This document shows positions 43,052-55,085 of a DNA stretch of 64,000 nt, in pieces (within the stretch, counting starts at the first letter, position 1; each line of letters opens with the position of its first letter). The translations under genes were made by a program, and so were the position numbers. Origin of the DNA: Cymbomonas tetramitiformis (Eukaryota > Chlorophyta > Pyramimonadophyceae > Pyramimonadales > Pyramimonadaceae); NCBI GenBank assembly GCA_001247695.2, contig LGRX02035323.1, positions 1 to 64,000 of the forward strand. Direction: 5' to 3'. Below the pieces are notes generated by a model. The model had not been told where the DNA came from and made no database searches. It was given only the letters and a program-made list of their open reading frames with translations.

Positions 43052-43859
43052 CTGCAATATCAACCAATTTTTTTGTCAAGAAGGCCCATAACCAGGAGCT
43101 TACATCCGACCAGATATTTTGGAACCAATTGTCCACATAAACAACCCCCACGGGGTACAATGTCCCTCCAAGAGGAGACACCTCACAGATTGAGGATTTC
43201 AAGCAACAAAACCCCCACGGGGTACATACTCTTCCAAGAAGAGCCTCACTCAGTGTAAGGATAACCAAGTTCTTGTTGTCCCCACGGGACACAAGCAGCA
43301 TTTTAAATTCAAACTTTTTAAAGCAAGTCAAACTTTTTAAATTGGCAGGCTACAAACAGCAGCATAAAAGTTTACAAGAACCAAATTTCACCACCTAGGA
43401 AGCGCCCACAAGCACAGGCACTGCGCTCCTAGATTACTGCAAGGGCCCTAACTAATTACTCTTTGTGACAAGGACGGGGACCGGACTATTCTAAAAGAGG
43501 GGAAGAAATTCCTAACTAGTGAAACGGGTTGAACAGGCTGATTAAGTTTGTATCAAACTACAGGGAAAGGAGAAGGCCCTAGCAAATTTAACCGAAACGA
43601 ATTCAAATTTCTAAAGGAAAAGGAGAGGTCAAGCAGGAGCGCTCGGGCTAGCTACCTGGGCTGGTTGCAGAGGTTCTTGTGCTTGGCTTGCAGGGGGGTC
43701 GAGGCCAGAGAAAAGACCTTGCTCCGCATTCGGGTCCGTGTGCGGGCCGAACCCCGGCGGGTACGTCGGGGTCTGCGCGGCTCCCGGCCGGACGTACAAC
43801 GGGGACGGGGGGCGCCGGGGGCCCGTGCCCTCGGTAACAGGGACAACTGGAGGCGTTTA
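43052..43859. other. Non-coding or unresolved stretch left of the small LTR element
   Basis: Contains three related CCCCACGGGGTACA-type motifs (43149, 43211, 43281) and, from 43640, a GC-rich stretch. Open frames on both strands are short and unrecognised. The minus-strand RING exon probably has 5' exons here. Confidence 0.35.
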
Positions 43860-44034
43860 TGCTGGAATATGCACTGTGACATGTTCGTACTGTCACGTGT
43901 CATATCCGGTATGTCATCCTCGGTGACTCTGCTTGTGTCTGTCCGGGTATTTATTCCCGTATGATATCTTATATTGAGTTCGTTCTTTATCCGCCGGGAG
44001 CGTTCTCCCCTAGGCTGCTGTGCTGTTTCCAGCA
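43860..44034 (+). repeat. Element C 5' LTR
   Basis: 175 bp, starts TGCTGGAATATG, ends CCAGCA. Confidence 0.93.
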
Positions 44035-44255
44035 GGTTATGGACCCTCTCACGTTTGCGTGAACTGATTTTTGGCGTTGAATTTTATTCCGTATTCGCTC
44101 TATCCTTGCTTTGAGCGTGCACATCTTTCTTGTGGCCTACGGAGTCTAATTCTCGCTCTTGCTTGGAGACGCGCGGTTGACTTTGGGAATTTACGGCGGG
44201 GTAGTTTTGGATCATTTTGTTGGCTTACTCATTCGCTCGACTTATTTGTTTCGAC

Positions 44256-45164
44256 ATGAGTATTTCTGCTATTTTGTCTGAAGAGGAGCTCCTAGCTCTT
44301 TTGGTATCTTCTGATGGGAAGTTGGAGAAGGTTGACCACCTGAAGCGCGTTCAGTTGGTTTCATTATGCCAAGCCCAGGCTAGAGCGCTCGCTCATTTTC
44401 GGAGTGCTCCGCAGATTCTCCCTCAGCCTACTGCAGTTTGCGACCCGATTATTCTGAGTGTTCTTGTTGTCTCAGAGGACACAGCAGTTGGTGGTGCTAT
44501 GTCCGATCGGTTTGTTTCTTCAGAAGTCTGTTTCTGTGAGAAGGGCGTTGGAAATGGACCCGTAATTTTGAACACCCGAACTGTTTCTTCTCAGATTACC
44601 ACTACCAGACCCGCGACTGGACGTTCCAGTTCGCGCAGGCTCCCACAACAGGCCCCTCCTGTTCGTGTGGAGCGTCACTACTATCACTCCGTAGATTCCA
44701 GCGTTCATGTAGTTGGTTCAGAGCAGGATGTCCACGCAGTTTTTGACAGTAGTGAGAGCGAAGATGAATCTGAGTACCCGCTTGGGTATTACGATGTATC
44801 TGACGACGATTGGAAGGGGACTGGTGGCCTATTGGCCTCTCCGCTTTTTTCTTCTTCTCAGTTGGAACAGCAACACGCTCTGGACACAGGTTTCCAGGGC
44901 GACTACTATGGTGGAGTTTTGGAAGTTTCAGAAACTGAGTTTTCTCCGCAGCAAAATATTTCTACTGGTAGCGCATCTTTCTTTCTTGAGGACGCTGAAC
45001 CGGTGAACGAAGGTTCCGATTTTTCGCAGAACCACGAGCACAACGATTACGACGAGTACGACTCTGGTGGTGCTCGTTCTGATTCGCACGACGACCACTA
45101 CGATTACGGATCTGGTGGTGCTGGCTACGACTCTGGTGGGGGATATTCTTCTGGTTATTCTTAA
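44256..45164 (+). CDS. Unknown 302-residue acidic protein of element C
   Basis: The start chosen is ATG at 44256 ('MSISAILSEEELLALLV'); an upstream in-frame start at 44217 would add 13 residues. The N-terminal 70 residues look helical and leucine-rich. The middle is serine/arginine-rich ('GRSSSRRLPQQ'), and the C-terminal third is rich in D, S, G and Y, ending in tyrosine-glycine-aspartate repeats ('DSGGARSDSHDDHYDYGSGG'). There is no zinc knuckle, protease or transmembrane segment. It occupies the gag position. It may be a gag-like protein or an unrelated captured ORF; I do not recognise it. Confidence 0.75.
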   Translation: MSISAILSEEELLALLVSSDGKLEKVDHLKRVQLVSLCQAQARALAHFRSAPQILPQPTAVCDPIILSVLVVSEDTAVGGAMSDRFVSSEVCFCEKGVGNGPVILNTRTVSSQITTTRPATGRSSSRRLPQQAPPVRVERHYYHSVDSSVHVVGSEQDVHAVFDSSESEDESEYPLGYYDVSDDDWKGTGGLLASPLFSSSQLEQQHALDTGFQGDYYGGVLEVSETEFSPQQNISTGSASFFLEDAEPVNEGSDFSQNHEHNDYDEYDSGGARSDSHDDHYDYGSGGAGYDSGGGYSSGYS

Positions 45165-45622
45165 TTTCTAAACGGACAGGCAGGGCACTTCTCGTAGATG
45201 TTTCGACCACTAGCTGAGATGGGGATCTCTCCGATGTATTTTGTGATTCGGGTGTTGACCGCTAGCGGACAGCTGGGCATATTCAGTAAGTCGAACCTTT
45301 CAGGCATTGAAGACCTCTTTTCTCAGTTCGCAATCGACGTCCGCAGCTAAGCCGACAGGCAGCTCCGATCATCCTTACTTCTTTTCCCGTGAGCAGACAG
45401 GCGGCATCTTGACTTGCTGCTGACCACTAGCCGGCAGAGATTAGACCTTAGGAATTCCGCAGCACGAGTTCTTCTTTAGCGGCCAGTATATATTTGATCA
45501 TTTCGTGTGCATCTTGTGATCATTGCTAGCTACTTGACTTTCACGTTCTCATTAGACGCAACATTCTAGTAGCTAGGGTGGTGGCATTCACAAGCTGTAG
45601 ATTCACCTCAGATGAGGTGGTG

Positions 45623-45797
45623 TGCTGGAATATGCACTGTGACATGTTCGTACTGTCACGTGTCATATCCGGTATGTCATCCTCGGTGACTCTGCTTGTG
45701 TCTGTCCGGGTATTTATTCCCGTATGATATCTTATATTGAGTTCGTTCTTTATCCGCCGGGAGCGTTCTCCCCTAGGCTGCTGTGCTGTTTCCAGCA
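45623..45797 (+). repeat. Element C 3' LTR
   Basis: Direct, apparently identical copy of 43860-44034, followed by GTTTA. Confidence 0.93.
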
Positions 45798-45967
45798 GTT
45801 TATTGTCCCGATTCCCGGGACACCAAGTCAGACGGGACGTCCCCCATTGGCGGGGGGACCGGCCCCCCCGCGTTCAGATCGGCACGCGGGGTCAAATAGC
45901 AGGTGTAGCCATATCCCCCGTCGGGGGCGTTCGTGACCTCTCCAGCACCTCACGGAAGTTCTCCAAA

Positions 45968-46597
45968 TTACGAACCATAGTTGCTCTGGACTGGTTGTTC
46001 GTCACCGGGGACCTTGGCACAGATCTTCCGAAGGTGCTCGGACTTGAAGATTGACGGGTTCAAAAGTAATTCCTTGCTAGGCAGCACGAAGAAGTTAAGG
46101 CCAGTAAAGGCGTTCACCGTTAAGTCGGGGATAGTCGGTGCCTCCTCCGTCACGTGGTGGACTTCATCGCGGGACGCCTGCGGACGGAGAGGGAGGCTGC
46201 CCCCCCCCGCAACATCCTCCGCCAAGGACGTTCTCTGCAGCACATTTCTTGCCGGAGGAGGAGAGTCAGCGCGTCCAGGGGCAGCTTGGTCACCAAACGA
46301 CAATTCTTGCAACAAGGACGGTCCGGACGGCGACTCCGGCGTTTCAGCATTCTCTCGGGACCACCTTTCCCCCGCGTCGACCACCTCGTCACCGTCTTCA
46401 GATTCATTAAGACCTAACGAGCGAAAGATTGCGGGCTCCTCCCGCGGAGGGGAGACCCGCGGAGCCGAGGTCGCTGCATTCAACGCGGACGACACGTTGG
46501 GCACGGAATTCTCATCAAGCTGACGGGTCCGTGCGCTGCGGGAGGAGCGGGTCGCCCTCCGCAAATCAGAATTAGTAGCGATTGCTGCGAAACTCAT
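45968..46597 (-). CDS. Unknown 210-residue protein
   Basis: ATG at 46597 ('MSFAAIATNSDLRRATRSSR'), stop at 45968; an earlier in-frame start at 46648 is possible but less likely. The N-terminus is basic and serine/arginine-rich, the middle is acidic and proline-rich, and the last 50 residues look folded ('NAFTGLNFFVLPSKELLLNPS'). It is on the same strand as the zinc-knuckle ORF at 41.1-41.9 kb and could be the N-terminal part of the same gag-like gene, separated by element C and others. Not recognised. Confidence 0.45.
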   Translation of the reverse strand: MSFAAIATNSDLRRATRSSRSARTRQLDENSVPNVSSALNAATSAPRVSPPREEPAIFRSLGLNESEDGDEVVDAGERWSRENAETPESPSGPSLLQELSFGDQAAPGRADSPPPARNVLQRTSLAEDVAGGGSLPLRPQASRDEVHHVTEEAPTIPDLTVNAFTGLNFFVLPSKELLLNPSIFKSEHLRKICAKVPGDEQPVQSNYGS

Positions 46598-47041
46598 GAT
46601 TGTAAGAAGAAAACTTGCGTTAGGAAACGGAGAAGAAAGACGCAGCAATCGTCAGCAGGTAGGAAAAGTGAAGTATTTTCACCAATTTCCGACTTAAGAG
46701 CGACACTCTGCGACACTTGGACTTCGAAGCTGGAGGTGAACAGCCACTTCGCGATTCTTCATTTCCGCGATCCGGGGAGTGAGATCGGACGATCCGTCTC
46801 CTGAATGACGGTCATCACTGATGACGGAAGGAAAGTCGGCGATCACCAGCACCAGTCGTGTGAGTGTGACCGTATCATGATTTATATGTCTGTTGATCTG
46901 TGAGTGTGTGCTGTCGCTGTCGTGACGCTCGTGCTTTGTGCAAACATCCGCTCCATTTTGGCATCATTGATCGTACCGATACGCCGAGTATCTTCTATCT
47001 TTCCTGGTAACTCATTATTCGGCTGTTGAAAAACAGTAATA
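46598..47041. other. Intergenic region upstream of the GLTP gene
   Basis: Divergent intergenic space between the minus-strand ORF ending at 46597 and the GLTP start at 47042. A short imperfect duplication of GATCGGACGATCC / GGCGATCACC-type sequence is the only structure noticed. Confidence 0.4.
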
Positions 47042-48887
47042 ATGAGTGAGAGCGTCTTTGCTGTAGCTGCTGTGAAGGCCCCGAGTGCCCTAACGCCGGA
47101 GGGAGAGGTGCTGACGGCTGAGTTTCTGGAAACGTGTCGATTTGTTGTCACGATAATAGGTGTGTCGAAAGCAAACCTTATTTTGTCGAACCAGTGAGTG
47201 CTCGCTTTAACTTGTGTCTATGCTTGCAGAGAAGATGGGCGCAGGGCTTTATCCAGCCAAAATGGATGTGAACGGCAATATCGAGGTGTGTCGTCGTTCC
47301 AGTTTCTGAGCTGACACGCGCGACCACAGACCAAACAGATTTTCTGATATGACTTTGGGGATTGCTCTCAGCGCCTTGCTACGGCGTCGAATGTTGCTGG
47401 AGCTTCGAAACTGCTCTTTGATATCGTCAAGAACGACGTCGCAGCTGGGACTGATAAAGACCCCAAGTCCAACACAAAAGGCCTTCTTTGGCTCAAACGG
47501 TGAGATGAGCTACCAGCAAAAGAAGAACTATGTACTCGCATACCAATTCATACAATGTGTCAGCCGCTGCTTGTTGCGGTTCATGTCCGGTGTGGCGATG
47601 CCAAGCATCAGTCGGGACGGGTTACTCTTTACTCCTCCGGTTGTCAAGAGTGGCGCGAGCAGGACCCTGGGTAAGTGTAAGCTCCTGTAGCTTTTTATTA
47701 TGGGAAGCGTTGTGATTGCAGTACTCGTTTCGGAGCTTAGAGGCGAGGAAAAGGGATGCAGTGAAGATTCCAATTAACTGACGGATCAAATTCACCTCCC
47801 CACATCCTCCCCGCATTAACGGTTGGCGCTCTTTATGATTTCTGACTGGATTAACGTACCCTATATGCTTTCCACAAAAAAAGAGGTAAAGTTGTATAGA
47901 AACGCCAGGAACGCGCCCCCCTCTACAGACTGCGGCAAGGACTGTTTGAAGTGTCACTTTTTGAACTCAAGCATCGGGGAAAATGTGGTGTATGCCGTGC
48001 AGAGGTCTGCAATTCGTATTACGGCTGCTTCAGGGTTTGCTGAGCGACCGATCGTGCAAACTATATGACGTTGTGAGTACTGCTTACACTGACACACTCC
48101 GCCAATACCACGGGTTCTTGGCGAGCTCCGCGTTCTCGGTATGTTCACGCAAAAACACCCCACACTTAATCATATCGCGGAACCTTGGCCATGCCTGCAG
48201 GCTCTCCCTGCCAGTGGTAGGTGGCACTGCCTAAATGGAGTGCAACGAATAGTTGGCAGATTGCAGGGTATACACAGGAAGATGGGTGTACCATATGACC
48301 TGGCAGCCCTGCCTATGGTGCTCGAATCTAGGACTGCAGATTCCACCCGTTTCATAGACTTGCGCTCGATCCAAGTTTGGCTCTCTTTGCATGCAATCCG
48401 AATGGGTTGTCGTGTATTTGCATGCCTTACGAATCCCAAAGCCACTTTTCCCTTCATTGCATCCTTACATTCTCCTCTAACAGAACTGTAGGAGATCTCT
48501 GATGACGACATCTGCACTGGGGCTCCCTGCTAAGCGGTTAGGGTTTCTGCGGTGTCCGTCACGAATGATTTTCACTGAAATACGGTTAGAGTGATTTGCG
48601 AAATATGGCAGTTCTACCGTCCCGAGTAAGTCCTCTGGCTCGAGCTAATGGCAATCCCGACTGAGGGTCACCTGGACACTTCACTTCCATGAACTGCGGT
48701 TCGGGAAGTTTCCGAAAGCTCCTCATGGGGCCGCCCGTGGGGTGGGGTTCAGGTGGCTCTGAACGTGGTTGGTCAGAGAGACGGCTTCGAAGCGGCCTGC
48801 GGGGGTAACCCGGAAACTCTATACGAAGAGATGGGAAAGTTCGTAGATACCTTTTCTCCGGTTCTCACGAAGATACACGACTTCCTG
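47042..48887 (+). CDS. Glycolipid transfer protein (GLTP) family, 5 exons found
   Basis: GLTP-fold proteins carry glycolipids or ceramide-1-phosphate between membranes in the cytosol. Exons 47042-47159, 47230-47285, 47372-47499, 48003-48138 and 48753-48887 join in phase (1, 0, 2, 0) with GT-AG borders, giving 191 residues against about 210 for the family. Key residues are visible: D52 and N56 in 'KMDVNGNIE', W98 and K100 in 'GLLWLKRGLQF', H137 in 'RQYHGFLA', and a C-terminal 'FVDTFSPVLTKIHDFL'. Those D, N, W and H positions bind the lipid headgroup in human GLTP. A last exon may be 48938-48991 (acceptor GAATGCAG, short tail and TGA), which I cannot confirm. It is the only clear cellular gene in the transposon-rich half. 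Confidence 0.9.
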
Positions 48888-51387
48888 GTGCGACCTCCGG
48901 GCACCTTGTGGACGGTGCATTCTCTTGTCTGAATGCAGCGCCCGAGCAACGCAGGGTTTCCTCACGCTCACGAAACCCTTGCGAGAACGTGAACGTGTGC
49001 GTAAATGTGCTTTATAAGTGACAGGACAGGCACACGTGCATGCTTGCATGAAAGAGATCCGGCAGAAACTTTTTAGAAAACGTTTATAGAACAGCTGAGT
49101 AAGTGTGGAAATTAGAACACTGTAGACACTGGAGCGAAGGTGCATCTAGTGTTGTATCTCGTGTCATCCAATTTCGCTGACGGCTAAGCGGGATTAGATT
49201 GTGATACAATATGCTCTCTTCTTGACCTCACCTTGGTGACTGTGCGATCTCGTCGGATCTTTGACTCGATACGTATCTGAGTATATGGGAGCAAGTGTTT
49301 CCGAGTTTGAGAGTGCCTGTCGTCATAAGGACTGAATTGTATGGGCTGAACAAAGGTGTGGACTAGTCACCTATTCCACGCAGTATGCGAGTTGGACTTG
49401 CTTACTCTACCTCAGCCAGCGAAGCTGTTTAGATGCCTTCTCACTCAGATACTCTGTGGGGGCTAAGCAAGCCATAGGAACGAGCGTTTGCTGTCCATAG
49501 CATTGCACCAGCTGTCCTGGGAATGTACGAGCTTTTCTCGTGGAAATCTAATCGTTTGGCTATTTATGGGAGGGCTGAAACAGGATGCAAACGGCTTGGA
49601 CGATCCCACCCCGGTATAAGTCCTATCACAAATATGGTGATTTGCCTTAATATGTACTCAGTGCATGTGTGGCCTGCCTTTGAGCTGATTCCAACAATAG
49701 CCTTTGATACTATAGCAGCTTCATTTTTTTGGCCACATCACAGTATTGTCTCCCAGCATTAATTTTCTAGGGTTGCAAAACAAATACAAGCTATGGCAAT
49801 TGCTATTTGCGACACGTATTTCCTCAAAATTTACATCACCACGCTTCCATGGCAAAAGAGTGATGTAATGGATATTCCGGATATGATGTGGTAATGTTTT
49901 CTCACATACTCATATACGGCATGTCCCCATTATCTTCACAAGTTTTGGGATATTATGTTTTCCAAATGCGTGCCAATAACCCCCGAGTGTTTTATATCAC
50001 AGCAATGACAAGCAGGCGAAACCAGAATGGGAAAATCACCATGAAATTTCTGGGTGGCTTTCATTAGCCACTAGAATCAAAAAAGGGTTGAATGTATTTG
50101 GATGGAGCTTGATTTCAATCACTAATTACGACTGCGAAACCCTAATCACCTACTTACGGGAACCACCCCTCTCCCTAGTTGTGGGAGAGTTATCCTGTTA
50201 AAAACATCGACACTTAGAACCTTAACGTCGAACTCCATTTTGCAGTATGGAATATCGGCTTTAGATACTACCTCGAATAAAGGGATGCCCAAATTTGGGG
50301 GATATTTTCCAAAAAATGTTTTAGGGAAGTGAATATTATGTTATGGATGCATTGAGTTTAATGTAACTTAAATATGTGCGAAAAGGAAATTTGAAAAAAA
50401 AATCCATGTGGTCTTAATATGTGTTTTCGGAATGAATATTTGATAACATAAATTATTTTCGTATCGATTTGATACGACCAGTATGCAGCAAGTATATGTA
50501 CCATGCGACAGTTGCACTTGTGTCACATGGCGATGTCGCATCGCATCGCTCGATCGTTCTCGCGTCTGTGTGGGTTAGTGTTGTTCCATGTTCGTTATTG
50601 AGTGACATCGCACTGTGTCACAAAGTTGACTTTAGAGTCTCAGGGGCAAGTCTACTCAGTGTCACAGGAGTACACAGTAGGGACACTAGTTCGTGCAATA
50701 ATTTCACGCACTCGGGAATACAAAGCCCGGTTCGTTGTGCTTTCAAGAAAATTAAACGCGGCGGCGGCATATCTGGAGCCACAGCGCACACCCTACACTG
50801 AAACTACTTTGTCTTTTTCTTCGCTAAGCATATTCCCCCTGCGTTTTTTGTTTGCCCCGCATTCTCGTTAACTTTAGGTCCGTATGTGTTCGCACTCTTA
50901 ATTACGACGGGATGGGGTTTATCCTCCCTGACCGAGTTCTCCGAGCGGCCAAGCTACGTTCTACGGCTCTAGCGGCACGTTCATCCTTTGGCATGCGTAC
51001 GCAGGACGGCGGCTTTATCGCACGCTTTATCCCCTCTCCCGCATCTCGTCGGTCTTCGTTTTTTGTTGGATGCGGTTGGCACCGCGACTAGGCATGCCCC
51101 TTGCAGGATCGTTAACCGCTCTTTTTGCCTACTATGCTGTGGCAGGATGAAATTCACGCAAGGGTTGCATTTGTGCTTTAGTATAATGAACACTTTGACG
51201 TTCGGTAGTTTGAATGGTTCGATTTTGGAATGGTAGCAGCGCAACTGCGAACTGTCCCCGGCGGGATCTTTCCCCGGTCTTTGCTGACCATGCTGTTTCT
51301 GACTAACACCTTCGTATTTTTATATACGTACTTGCGAGAGATTATCTTGTGTTTTGAGCTCGTTTGGCAAATGCTTTTCCATTACTT
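48888..51387. other. 2.5 kb with no supported gene
   Basis: Apart from a possible last GLTP exon near 48938-48991, I see only short unrelated open frames, weak AT-rich stretches, and no terminal repeats. Region 50.5-51.2 kb is more GC-rich with several short open frames, none recognisable. Confidence 0.4.
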
Positions 51388-51782
51388 ACAAGTGTTTGTA
51401 TGTGCGCAGGTAGCATGTCTTTCTTTTCGTCTCAAGCGGTGTACATGCACGAGTAAAAATGATCCGTTGAGCCTGTGGTGGGAAGGGCACACATCAGAGA
51501 AGAAGAATCTGGCGAGCCTGGGCTGCGAAGGTTACAGGTTGCCCAAGGATGACCAGCGTGTTCTGAGATGAAAGTTTTTTCATTAGTAACAAGTGTTTGT
51601 ATGCGCGCAGGTAGCATGTATTTCTTTTCTTCTCAAGAGCGCTGTACGCGCACTAGCATAAATGACCCGATGAGCCTGTGGTGGGAAGGGCACACATCAG
51701 AGAAGAAGAATGACGAGGATGCCTAAGGATGACGAGCGTGTTCGTTGCCTAAGGATGACGAGCGTGTTCCGAAATGAAAGTT
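51388..51782. repeat. About 195-bp tandem duplication
   Basis: 51388-51580 and 51586-51782 share AAGTGTTTGTATG, GCGCAGGTAGCATGT, and the block around GAGCCTGTGGTGGGAAGGGC. The second copy has a further internal duplication of GGATGACGAGCGTGTTC. Divergence is about 10-15%. Confidence 0.85.
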
Positions 51783-52154
51783 GAAAACCCCCGCATATAG
51801 ATGTAGCATAAATAGCTAGATACATAACTAGATCATTCATGTTTACCTGTGTACGGCTTTAATAAGCTGGTACATGTCGTCATTTTTTGTGGTCTTGTAT
51901 ATTATGTTGAGACATGGATAAGTCGTAGAAAAATCATGTTATTTCCATAGCTGTCGTAGGTCTCCGGTAACTTAACAATAATCCACAGCAATAAAAAGCT
52001 CGATATATACCATTTCCTAGACGTTATGTACACCATCTCGTGAAATAATTGATTATCAAGTTATCAATAATCAGAAATATAGGAGTCCACCTGCATTAAG
52101 CAACAGGGATATGATTCAGAATCATAGGACCCCTGCATAAAGGGATACCAAAAT

Positions 52155-52694
52155 TGTCAGGGATATGACCGATGACATATGTGTCATACATGTCATACCA
52201 TGTCATGTCATGTCATGTCATGTCATGTCATGTCATGTGTCATAATGACATACAGTCGTCAAGTATTGTCAGTACGGTCGACTATGACATGTACAGTCAT
52301 AATGTCTGTCATCCATCACCTAAGGTGAGTGACATCTGGCATCGAGAGGCCAAGTACATGGCATCGAGATGGCGAAGCAAGACAAGTTCTTGAAGAACCG
52401 AAGTGTGCTGACAAGACGCGTCTTCGCTTCAAGCATGCACTGAACAGCATGCGAGCATCAATGGCTATATCGACCAGCCGATGCGGGAAGTTCACCTAGT
52501 GCTCTCGGGTTCACAACCCGATGGTGGTAACGCATGAGATGCGTGAGAGCATTAGAGATATGAGGAGCATTGGGCTCAAGCAAGCACTTCTGGTCAACAG
52601 ACTGCTGCACTCATAACCCACCAGAATATTGCGTTTTGCTGTTACCGTTCAATAACAGCAGCGTCACACATATTGTTCGCATAGAACCGTGATA
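52155..52694 (-). repeat. Element B 3' LTR
   Basis: 540 bp. Contains a (ATGTC)n run at 52199-52238 and the palindrome TTCTTGAAGAA at 52387-52397. The terminal dinucleotide on the right is TA instead of CA. Confidence 0.9.
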
Positions 52695-53381
52695 GTGGCG
52701 TATCCTCCGCTCAGGCGAAGAACGAGAACGAGTGTGCAGCAGACTAGACACACACACACACATATATATATATACATTGATTTGTATGCAGCGCGATTGA
52801 GTTCGCACATACCGTCGAATATCTGCACATACGCGACAGCTTTCGCTTCAATACATCGACAGCGATCAGCAGCGATCAGCGGAGTTGTGCGTAAAACAAT
52901 CGGCGCGACATAATCGCATTCAGCATATACTGCGACGAGGTGTGCGCACGATGTATGTATGCTGTCAATAATCGCAGGGTATGGTACGATGTGCGAGAAT
53001 TAAGCGCGTATATGAAAAATGAGCGTCAGTGCACATAATCTCATCAACAGCGCCAGAGATGCACATAATCTCATCAACAGCGTCAGAGATGCACATAATC
53101 TCATCATCAGCGACAGCGATCTTCGCAATTCGTACCGCGCGACATATACAGTATACATAATGATGTGCGATGATCATAATTCGTACCGTGCGACGCATGC
53201 ATCAGTATGCAGATTGACATGCGACATTCACAATTCGTATCACGCGACATATACCGTATGTAAAATCGCGATGTTCGTACCATATCGCACCAAATGGGCG
53301 CATACAGCGACAGATCGACGCATGAGGCCCAACTATACACACACATGCTGTGCAGAAATTGTGTTTGCGACATCATCATCG

Positions 53382-53416
<35 letters not shown>

Positions 53417-54296
53417 CTGTGCAGAGATCGAGTGTGCGATATCATCATCGTTATACACATAAATACTGTGATAGTATGCGAGAGACAGCCTATTAAATAA
53501 CAACATGCTGTGAGTGTCAGTGAGTGACAAAATTATCACAAGTCACACTTATCACACTTATCACAGACCACTTATCACAGATCGCTATCACATAGCATAC
53601 TGTGATTGTGTGCACGAGCTATACTGTGATAAAAATCAGCTTGATCATGCACACATGTATAAATACATACATACATGCATACATGCATAAATACTTTGCT
53701 ACTACAGTGCTTGGTATACATACATCCATGCATTATTGCTTGGCATGCACGCATACAGCCCGATCACGATAGCGGTTGTGCATACTGTTATACATGCCTA
53801 TGATTACTGTGACATATTGCTAGATCTTGCAAGTCCAGTGCTATATTGAAAACCCAAGTAGTGTAAGATGCCAGTCTTGGTTGTTAAGACAGGAAATAGC
53901 TCAGTTGTTCCATGACGAAGGATTTGGGATTGGACATATGTTCTCCTGTTAATCAAGTTGGATATTCATCGGAGCTACTTGTGAAAATTTACCATTCAAC
54001 TCATCATCCATTATGATGAGATGCACAGGATTACAGTATACTAATATATTGATATACAACATGCTTGTTACATGTTGTCTAGTGGTATACAGACACACCT
54101 GCATGATTAACTTATATCAATTTACTTCAGTGTACTCAATCAACATATACAATATACAGTGTACATAAAGTTTACACAATAATATATAGTATACACAGTA
54201 ACTATATATAATAGTAGTACTTATCACAGTACTTACACTAATATGTGACCACTTCCGCGACTCAGATGGGATGGATTGGCTGTTTTTTGTACTCAC
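52695..54296. other. Element B interior, 3' part: non-coding with microsatellites
   Basis: Contains a 30-bp tandem repeat AGATGCACATAATCTCATCA (three copies, 53025-53115), a CA microsatellite (53384-53414), and short TATA and CACA runs. Short open frames come from these repeats. No gene supported. Confidence 0.55.
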
Positions 54297-55085
54297 CCAT
54301 ATGGTGCACGATTCCTATAGTTTAGCATTTTTGAGAACCAATTTTCATGTTGAGAATCAGATATTTGATGTCCACATATGTCAGTTGCATGTTACCACAA
54401 CCCTAATTTGGGTTTAAAGGTCCCAAAATGGACTCAAATTGCAGTTTTAGCCACATTTTAGCAACTTTCACCTTGATTGCGCCCATATGGGGCGCGATTC
54501 CTACGGTCTAACATTTTTGAGAACCAATTTTGATGTTGAGAATCCGATATTTGATGTCCACATATGTCAGTTGCATGTTACCACAACCCTAATTTGGGTT
54601 TAAAGGTCCCAAAATGGACTCAAATCGCAGTTTTAGCCACATTTTAGCAACTTTCACCTTGATTGCGCCCATATGGGGCGCGATTCCTACGGTCTAGCAT
54701 TTTTGAGAACCAAATTTTCATGTTGAGAATTCGATATTTGATGTCCGCACATGTCAGTTGCATGGTACAATAACCCGAATTTGGGGTTTAAGGTCCCAAA
54801 ATGGACTCAAATTGCAGTTTTAGCCACATTTTAGCAACTTTCACCTTGATAACGCTCATATGGGGCGCGATTCCTACGGTCTAGCATTTTGAATAACCAA
54901 TTTATATGTTGAGAATCCGATATTTGATGTCCGCATATGTCAGTTGCATGGTACAATAACCCGAATTTGGGGTTTAAGGTCCCAAAATGGACTCAAATTG
55001 CAGTTTTAGCCACATTTTAGCAACTTTCACCTTGATAGCGCTCATATGGGGCGCGATTCCTACGGTCTAGCATTTTTGAGAACTA
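54297..55085. repeat. 184-bp satellite, about 4.3 copies, inside element B
   Basis: Copies begin with CCCATATGG at about 54297, 54481, 54665, 54849 and 55035. Each contains GATATTTGATGTCC, CAGTTGCATG and CCCAAAATGGACTC. Divergence between copies is roughly 3-8%. The last copy is cut at 'CATGTTG'. Confidence 0.9.

Larger units (their letters stand above)
43860..45797 (+). mobile_element. Compact LTR element (1.94 kb, element C) with a single ORF
   Basis: Two 175-bp LTRs (TGCTGGA...CCAGCA), which I read as identical base for base, are flanked by GTTTA (43855-43859 and 45798-45802). The interior is 1588 bp. GGTTATGGACCC follows the left LTR at the place and with the sequence expected of an initiator-tRNA-Met anticodon primer-binding site. 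A CACCTCAG/GAGGTG hairpin (45604-45619) precedes the right LTR, exactly as in the Copia element. No protease, integrase or reverse transcriptase: a non-autonomous element, larger than a classic TRIM, probably mobilised by Copia enzymes. Confidence 0.93.

Noticed and set aside
48141..48491. Alternative GLTP exon 5 from the CCTGCAG acceptor near 48200
   Set aside because: The frame does not resemble the family, whereas 48753-48887 gives the conserved C-terminal helix in phase.
53294..53500. Histidine/threonine-rich open frames near 53.4 kb
   Set aside because: They are CA microsatellite readings on both strands.
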